Made by a program: the position numbers and the translations under genes. A stretch of 13,430 nt of DNA from HGM11525 sp045649145. Lineage in GTDB: Bacteria > Bacillota > Clostridia > UBA1381. This document shows positions 6,287 to 10,901 of this stretch, one piece after another. The stretch spans positions 1-13,430 of the forward strand of contig JAZRPK010000042.1 in assembly GCA_045649145.1 (NCBI GenBank), given 5' to 3'. Positions within the stretch are counted from its first letter, which is position 1. Every line of letters starts with the position of its first letter. The notes below the pieces were generated by a model. The model was not told the origin of the DNA and ran no database searches. It worked only from the letters and a program-made list of their open reading frames with translations.

Positions 6287-8161
6287 TTATTCCCCATTAT
6301 TTCCGAAATGCTTTAATATATTTTCTGCCGTCTTTTTATCCACACCCGCTGCCAAAAGTTCTTCAAATGAGGCGGTCTTTACCCTATCTACAGACTTAAA
6401 ATGCGCAAGCAGTCTGGATTTTCTCGCCTGTCCTATGCCCGCTATTTCGTCAAGCTCGGATTTGGTAACCGACTGTGAGCGTTTGTTTCTGTGATGAGTA
6501 ATCGCACTGCGGTGTGCCTCGTCCTGAATTGACGTTATCAGCTTAAACACGCTGCCTGTGGGTGAAAGTGCAATTTCGCCATTGTCCGATACAAGCGCAC
6601 GTGTACGATGACGGCTGTCCTTTACCATACCAAACGCAGGTATCTCCACGCTCATCATATCGAGCATCTCCTTAGCAGCCGCAAGATGACCTGCGCCGCC
6701 GTCTATCAGCATCAAATCGGGAAGCGGCAAAAACTTTGCATCCTCCCTTTTTATAGTTCCGTTTTCAATCTCCTGCTCCTCATCATACGCACGTCTTATG
6801 CGGCGATACAGTACCTCCTGCATCGCTTTATAATCGTTAGCGCCCTCAAATGATTTTATATTAAAGGAGCGGTATCTCTTTCGTGCTGGCTTTCCGTTTT
6901 TGAATACAACCATCGAGCCGACATTATTTGTGCCTGATATATTCGAGATGTCGTATGCCTCGATATATTCAGGTGGTGCTGCAAGACCTGTAGCGGCTGC
7001 AAGCTCGTTTAAGACGGTGTTTCTTATTTTACTTTTCTGTTTGGCAGCAAGATAGTTAATGCAGGCATTCTCTGCATTTTTCTTAACCATTTCGACTATC
7101 TTTTTCTTCTCACCTCGAACGGGAGTGCTGATTTTTACCCTTCTGCCCTTTTTAGAGCTCAGCCACTCGGCAATTACCTCCTCGTCAGCGGCGGTAACCT
7201 CCGTCAGAATTTGGGTAGGTATAAACTGCGCATCACGGTAGAACTGCTTAAGGAAATCGGATATTATCTCCTCTTTTGTTCTATCCGATACACCTATAAG
7301 CCTGAAATTCTCTCTGCCTGTAACCTTTCCCATACGCACAAAGAATATTTCGCAAAAGGCATTATCCCCCGATGTTGATGCGGCAACAATGTCCATATCG
7401 GTCATATTGTCAGAATTTACAATCTTCTGCTTTTCGTCAAGTCGGTTTATGGCGGCTATCTCGTCACGTATTTCTGCCGCACGTTCAAATTCCATCGCCT
7501 GTGATGCTTTCTTCATCTCTGCCTCAAGCTCGGTTAAAAGCTTGCTGTGGTCGCCGCTTAAGAATCTCGATATAGAATAGAATACCCGTCTGTATTCCTC
7601 CTCCGACACATTGCCTGTACAGGGCGCAAAGCACGCCTTTATGTGATAGTTAAGGCAAGGTCTGCCCTTGCCGATATCGTCGGGGAATTTTCTGTGGCAT
7701 TTGGGCGGCTTAAAAATCTTGCCCACAAGCTCCAGCACCGCTTTTACAGTACCTCCGCCTGCATACGGGCCGAAATATTTTGCTCCGTCATTTTTAAGCT
7801 GTCTGGTCATAAATATCCGTGGGTATTTTTCGTTTATTGTAACCTTGATGTACGGATACTGCTTATCGTCTTTTAGGAGTATGTTGTACTTGGGGCGGTA
7901 TTTCTTTATTAAATTACATTCAAGAACCAGCGCCTCCGTTTCAGAGTCGGTGATGATATACTCAAAATAGCATATATTCGCCACCATAGCTCTGACCTTA
8001 GGGGTATGGTTTTTGCTGTCACGAAAATACTGTCTGACACGGTTTTTAAGGATTTTTGCCTTGCCGACGTAGATAACGGTATCATCAGCAGAATGCATAA
8101 TATATACGCCCGGTTTTTCGGGCAAACGTGAAAGCTCGCCCTCCAAATCAAAATTCTTCAA
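6287..8161 (-). CDS. uvrC: UvrABC excinuclease subunit C
   Basis: Makes both incisions around DNA lesions recognised by UvrA and UvrB in nucleotide excision repair. The 624 residues are full length. An N-terminal GIY-YIG nuclease domain has PGVYIM (Tyr20), YVGK (31-34), Arg41 and Glu76. Four cysteines at 155, 169, 177 and 181 match the iron-sulfur-binding set described in UvrC. A UVR (UvrB-binding) helix pair covers about 205-240. The RNase H-like 3'-half domain shows Asp404 (AYDISNISG), Asp487 (LIDGG) and His550 (EAHR). Tandem helix-hairpin-helix motifs cover about 568-616. The start is TTG at 8161, supported by AAGGAGGGG eight bases upstream and by the KPGVYIM register. It is the first gene of the nine-gene array; a terminator separates it from the HPr gene. 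No clear promoter was recognised in the 80-base gap, so some read-through is possible. Confidence 0.97.
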   Translation of the reverse strand: MKNFDLEGELSRLPEKPGVYIMHSADDTVIYVGKAKILKNRVRQYFRDSKNHTPKVRAMVANICYFEYIITDSETEALVLECNLIKKYRPKYNILLKDDKQYPYIKVTINEKYPRIFMTRQLKNDGAKYFGPYAGGGTVKAVLELVGKIFKPPKCHRKFPDDIGKGRPCLNYHIKACFAPCTGNVSEEEYRRVFYSISRFLSGDHSKLLTELEAEMKKASQAMEFERAAEIRDEIAAINRLDEKQKIVNSDNMTDMDIVAASTSGDNAFCEIFFVRMGKVTGRENFRLIGVSDRTKEEIISDFLKQFYRDAQFIPTQILTEVTAADEEVIAEWLSSKKGRRVKISTPVRGEKKKIVEMVKKNAENACINYLAAKQKSKIRNTVLNELAAATGLAAPPEYIEAYDISNISGTNNVGSMVVFKNGKPARKRYRSFNIKSFEGANDYKAMQEVLYRRIRRAYDEEQEIENGTIKREDAKFLPLPDLMLIDGGAGHLAAAKEMLDMMSVEIPAFGMVKDSRHRTRALVSDNGEIALSPTGSVFKLITSIQDEAHRSAITHHRNKRSQSVTKSELDEIAGIGQARKSRLLAHFKSVDRVKTASFEELLAAGVDKKTAENILKHFGNNGE

Positions 8162-8190
8162 GCCACACCCCTCCTTTTTTCGATAAGATA

Positions 8191-8222
8191 AAAATAACTC
8201 TACACAATGGTAGAGTTATTTT
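8191..8222 (-). terminator. Rho-independent terminator after the HPr gene
   Basis: A perfect 13-bp inverted repeat (8191-8203 with 8210-8222) encloses a 6-base loop. Read on the minus strand it ends in a run of five T, so it can stop transcription from the HPr gene 20 bases after its stop codon. The stem is AT-rich, so leakage into uvrC is plausible. The A/T symmetry would also allow function on the other strand. Confidence 0.8.
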
Positions 8223-8241
8223 ATGCATTTCAAAAGACAGA

Positions 8242-8505
8242 TTACTCTGCAAAATTAGAAGCAATCAAATTAACAAGCGTATTAACAGCGTCTTCTTCGT
8301 CAACGCCGTCCGCTATAACATTAATGGTAGTTCCCTTTGTAATGCCCAGGGACAAAACACCAAGCAGACTCTTCGCATTCACCTTGCGTTCTTCCTTTTC
8401 TACCCAGATGCTCGACTTAAATTCGTTAGCCTTCTGAATAAAGAAGGTTGCAGGTCTTGCGTGCAGCCCAACCTGATTTTGAACCTCTACCTCTTTAGAA
8501 AACAT
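8242..8505 (-). CDS. ptsH: HPr-family phosphocarrier protein
   Basis: Small cytoplasmic protein of 87 residues that passes phosphate from enzyme I to the sugar-specific PTS enzymes. His15 lies in the GLHARPA active-site motif. Ser46 lies in NAKSLLGV, the site that HPr kinase modifies in Bacillota for catabolite repression with CcpA. LSLGI follows as usual. Having His15 argues for a real phosphocarrier rather than the catalytically silent Crh. The ATG at 8505 has AGGGGGA seven bases upstream. The gene stands alone, with its own promoter at 8556-8584 and a terminator, and enzyme I is not next to it. If the genome has several HPr-like proteins, this could be a paralogue with a narrower job. Confidence 0.93.
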   Translation of the reverse strand: MFSKEVEVQNQVGLHARPATFFIQKANEFKSSIWVEKEERKVNAKSLLGVLSLGITKGTTINVIADGVDEEDAVNTLVNLIASNFAE

Positions 8506-8555
8506 ATTGAAATCCCCCTGTTACAGTTCTTCCTTGGATTATGTAGCATACTACT

Positions 8556-8584
8556 ATAATACTATTATTTTCTCGAAACGTCAA
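8556..8584 (-). promoter_or_regulatory. Sigma-A promoter of the HPr gene
   Basis: On the minus strand TTGACG (8584-8579), a 17-base spacer and TATTAT (8561-8556) form a near-consensus promoter. It starts within the 103-base gap after recA and leaves a leader of roughly 45 bases. The leader holds a short GTAG/CTAC inverted repeat (8541-8555 region) too small to call a regulatory element. No terminator was seen between recA and this promoter. Confidence 0.8.
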
Positions 8585-8608
8585 TAGTTTCTTGAAAATT
8601 TTTCTTAA

Positions 8609-9682
8609 TTACTCCTCTGTCTGCTCGTCAATGCTGTCAGCATCAACAGAGCCGTCAAGATTTAACGCAGCACGAACCTGATTTTCAATCATCTCGGCAA
8701 ATTCGGGATTATCCTGCATATATTTCTTTGTGTTATCTCTGCCCTGAGCAATTCTTTCGCCATCGTAAGAGAACCACGCACCCGATTTCTTAATAATATC
8801 AAAATCAACGGCAACGTCTAAAATATTTCCAAGCTTAGAAATTCCCTCGCCGTACATAATATCAAATTCTGCCTCCTTAAAAGGAGGTGCAACCTTATTC
8901 TTAACAACTCTTACACGGGTTTTGTTTCCGATAACTTCTGTACCGTTTTTAATCTGTTCCTGACGTCTTACATCAAGACGTACAGACGAGAAGAACTTAA
9001 GAGCTCGTCCGCCAGGTGTTGTTTCGGGGTTACCGTACATAACTCCTACCTTCTCACGCAGCTGGTTGATGAAAATTACAGCTGTGCCTGTTTTGGCTGT
9101 GATACCTGTAAGCTTTCTGAGTGCCTGCGACATAAGTCTTGCAAGAATACCAACGTGTGAATCGCCCATTTCACCCTCTATTTCAGCCTTGGGAACAAGA
9201 GCTGCAACAGAGTCGATAACAACAACGTCCAACGCATTACTTCTTACAAGTGCCTCTGCAATCTCCAAAGCCTGCTCGCCCGTATCCGGCTGGGCAACAA
9301 GCAGATTGTCAATATCAACGCCGAGCTTTTTCGCATATTCGGGGTCAAGTGCGTGCTCCGCATCAATAAATGCGGCATCACCGCCACGCTTTTGCGCCTC
9401 TGCTACGATATGCAGTGCAACTGTGGTTTTTCCCGACGATTCGGGGCCGTATATCTCGATTACTCTGCCCTTGGGAACGCCTCCAACTCCTAATGCCAAA
9501 TCGAGTGTCAGCGAGCCTGTAGGAATTACATCCACATTTATTCTCGGCTTCTCGCCAAGCTTCATAATACTACCCTTGCCGTACTGCTTTTCTATAACAC
9601 CGAGAACAGCCGCCAGCGCTTTCTTTCTGTCCTCTTCGTCATTAACCTCCATTATGGTTTTCTTATCTTTTTTGTCTGCCAT
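8609..9682 (-). CDS. recA: Recombinase A
   Basis: Forms ATP-dependent filaments on single-stranded DNA, carries out strand exchange in recombinational repair and triggers LexA cleavage. The 357-residue protein is full length. It has a short charged N-terminus, the Walker A box GPESSGKTT (79-87), the FIDAEHALDP segment with catalytic Glu108, a Walker B strand VVVID (152-156), loop L1 (EGEMGDSHVG), loop L2 (GNPETTPGGRALKFF, 216-230) and an acidic C-terminus ending DEQTEE. The ATG at 9682 has AGGAG at normal spacing. A sigma-A promoter lies just upstream and the sigG terminator isolates it from the preceding gene, so it is its own unit, possibly reading through into the HPr gene. I could not find a LexA operator in its control region. 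Confidence 0.98.
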   Translation of the reverse strand: MADKKDKKTIMEVNDEEDRKKALAAVLGVIEKQYGKGSIMKLGEKPRINVDVIPTGSLTLDLALGVGGVPKGRVIEIYGPESSGKTTVALHIVAEAQKRGGDAAFIDAEHALDPEYAKKLGVDIDNLLVAQPDTGEQALEIAEALVRSNALDVVVIDSVAALVPKAEIEGEMGDSHVGILARLMSQALRKLTGITAKTGTAVIFINQLREKVGVMYGNPETTPGGRALKFFSSVRLDVRRQEQIKNGTEVIGNKTRVRVVKNKVAPPFKEAEFDIMYGEGISKLGNILDVAVDFDIIKKSGAWFSYDGERIAQGRDNTKKYMQDNPEFAEMIENQVRAALNLDGSVDADSIDEQTEE

Positions 9683-9717
9683 AATTCGTTCTCCTAAACA
9701 AAATATTATTTTATTAA

Positions 9718-9746
9718 ATTATAATATATATGAGTTAAAAAAGCAA
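9718..9746 (-). promoter_or_regulatory. Probable sigma-A promoter of recA
   Basis: On the minus strand TTGCTT (9746-9741), exactly 17 bases, then a consensus TATAAT (9723-9718). The leader would be about 30 bases before the recA ATG. The -35 box is weak (3 of 6 matches). No palindrome of the Gram-positive LexA type (CGAAC-N4-GTTCG) overlaps it. Confidence 0.75.
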
Positions 9747-9785
9747 GTTTTTCTATAAAAAATATTCTAAATTTTCTTAAAGCAA

Positions 9786-9805
9786 AGCCTCCCAAGCGGG
9801 AGGCT
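9786..9805 (-). terminator. Terminator-like hairpin after sigG
   Basis: An 8-bp GC-rich stem (AGCCTCCC paired with GGGAGGCT, minus strand) with the 4-base loop GCTT begins about 10 bases after the sigG stop codon. It is followed on the minus strand by a broken T-rich stretch (TTTGCTTT), so it fits a Rho-independent terminator of moderate quality. Confidence 0.75.
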
Positions 9806-9815
9806 ACGGCATAAA

Positions 9816-10583
9816 TTAAATATATTTTTTCATATGACTCAAGGCACTTTTTTCCAAGCGTGACACCTGTGCCTGCGAAATACCTATCTCCTCCGCCACC
9901 TCTGTTTGTGTTCTTCCCTGAAAAAATCTAAGCTGCAGAATATGCTTCTCCCTTTCGCCCAGATGTCCCATAGCCTCGGCTATTGCAATATCACGAAGCC
10001 AGTTTTCGTCGGTGTTTTTGCTGTCCTTTACCTGATCCATCACATACACCGCCTCGCCCGTATCGTGATAGACAGGCTCGTAAAGGCTTACAGGGTCTGC
10101 TATCGCATTAAGTGCCATTACTACGTCTTCTTTTGGCATATCCATTTCACGTGCAATCTCCTGCACGGTAGGCTCGTTGGAGTTTTTATTTATCAGCTTT
10201 TCCTTGACGTAAAGCGCTTTGTAGGCTATATCCTTAAGACTTCTCGAAACTCTAATTGCATTGTTGTCCCTAAGATATCTTCTCACCTCGCCTATAATCA
10301 TCGGTACGGCATAGGTGGAAAACTGAACATTAAGGCTTGTATCAAAGTTGTCAATTGCTTTAATAAGACCTATACAGCCGACCTGAAATAAATCGTCGGC
10401 ATTTTCGCCTCTGTTGGAAAACCTTTGTATTACGCTAAGGACAAGTCTTAAATTGCCTTTTATAAATTCCTCACGTGCAAACTTGTCGCCGTCTTTTATA
10501 CGTTCAAACAGTGCATCCTTTTCCTCTCTTGTAAGCACGGGCAGCTTGGATGTATTTACTCCGCAAATTTCGACCTTATTCAT
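9816..10583 (-). CDS. sigG: RNA polymerase sporulation sigma factor SigG
   Basis: Late forespore-specific sigma factor of the sigma-70 family, which directs genes for spore coat-independent protection, SASPs and germination receptors after engulfment. The 255-residue form begins MNKVEICGVNTSKLPVL, the hallmark N-terminus of SigG. Region 2 includes DDLFQVGCIGLIKAIDNFD (63-81) and FSTYAVPMIIGEVRRYLRD (88-106). Region 3 follows, then region 4 with the helix-turn-helix TEVAEEIGISQAQVSRLEKSA (to about 247). I chose the ATG at 10583 by homology and by GGGAGG at 10596-10601, though the 12-base spacing is long. A GTG at 10769 in the same frame would add 62 unrelated residues without a ribosome binding site. 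SpoIIGA and sigE, usual neighbours of sigG, are not adjacent. Confidence 0.96.
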   Translation of the reverse strand: MNKVEICGVNTSKLPVLTREEKDALFERIKDGDKFAREEFIKGNLRLVLSVIQRFSNRGENADDLFQVGCIGLIKAIDNFDTSLNVQFSTYAVPMIIGEVRRYLRDNNAIRVSRSLKDIAYKALYVKEKLINKNSNEPTVQEIAREMDMPKEDVVMALNAIADPVSLYEPVYHDTGEAVYVMDQVKDSKNTDENWLRDIAIAEAMGHLGEREKHILQLRFFQGRTQTEVAEEIGISQAQVSRLEKSALSHMKKYI

Positions 10584-10737
10584 ATTTTTTTGATGCCTCC
10601 CTTTCGCATTTATGTACCTGCTGCCGTGACTGATATCTCTATTATCACTCGTATCGTCAATTTCTAAACCCGATTTTGAAATATTTGTTAAACCTTCTAA
10701 AACTTTTGAGCTGATATTTTGGATTTTTGATGAAATC

Positions 10738-10797
10738 AAAAAAAATTCTTCCTTTGACAAAAAAAACACAAATAGTTATTGATTTTAGTAAAAAAAA
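10738..10797. repeat. Three phased 8-base A-tracts at the nifJ promoter
   Basis: Runs of exactly eight A begin at 10738, 10759 and 10790. The start-to-start distances of 21 and 31 bases are close to two and three helical turns, the arrangement known to cause intrinsic DNA curvature. The last tract lies in the spacer between the -35 and -10 boxes. The spacing is seen directly; bending is inferred. Confidence 0.55.
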
Positions 10798-10807
10798 GTG
10801 ATATTAT
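10779..10807 (+). promoter_or_regulatory. Probable sigma-A promoter of nifJ
   Basis: TTGATT (10779-10784), exactly 17 bases, and TATTAT (10802-10807) precede a leader of about 90 bases ending in the strong ribosome binding site AAGGAGGAG (10884-10892). A perfect TTGACA also occurs at 10754-10759 but has only a poor -10 match (TATTGA) at 17 bases, so I prefer the downstream pair. Confidence 0.7.
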
Positions 10808-10901
10808 ATTGAAAGGCATTATTTTAACAAAATAATTTGTAATAAAATGGGCAGTGTTCAAAAGATGCTGCTGCCATTACAACAAGGAGGAGAAAAATCC
10901 A

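Larger units (their letters stand above)
10584..10901. other. Divergent intergenic region between sigG and nifJ
   Basis: 318 AT-rich bases serving both genes. The nifJ side holds a sigma-A promoter at 10779-10807, three 8-base A-tracts (10738-10797), an imperfect operator-like repeat ACAAA/TTTGT at 10827-10840 and a weak GGCAG/CTGCC hairpin at 10850-10875 in the nifJ leader. A short TTTGAT/ATCAAA inverted repeat sits near 10725-10741. The sigG side (10584-10775) is an open frame continuous with sigG, but it has no ribosome binding site or family resemblance. I found no convincing sigma-F or sigma-G promoter for sigG, although its forespore role predicts one. Confidence 0.65.

Noticed and set aside
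9066..9758. A 230-codon plus-strand open frame opposite recA
   Set aside because: It is a shadow of recA: serine/alanine-rich low-complexity product, no family resemblance, and it continues into the recA promoter.
10640..10700. A sigma-F-like -35 (GTTTA) with a GGGTTTAGAA element about 17 bases downstream, ahead of sigG
   Set aside because: The -10 element lacks the required A residues of the sigma-F consensus, so the match is not better than expected in AT-rich DNA.
10685..10703. TTGTTAA followed by a degenerate TCTAAAA, like a Rex operator
   Set aside because: Only one half-site is good, and it is about 90 bases upstream of the nifJ promoter in the sigG leader, a poor position for repression.
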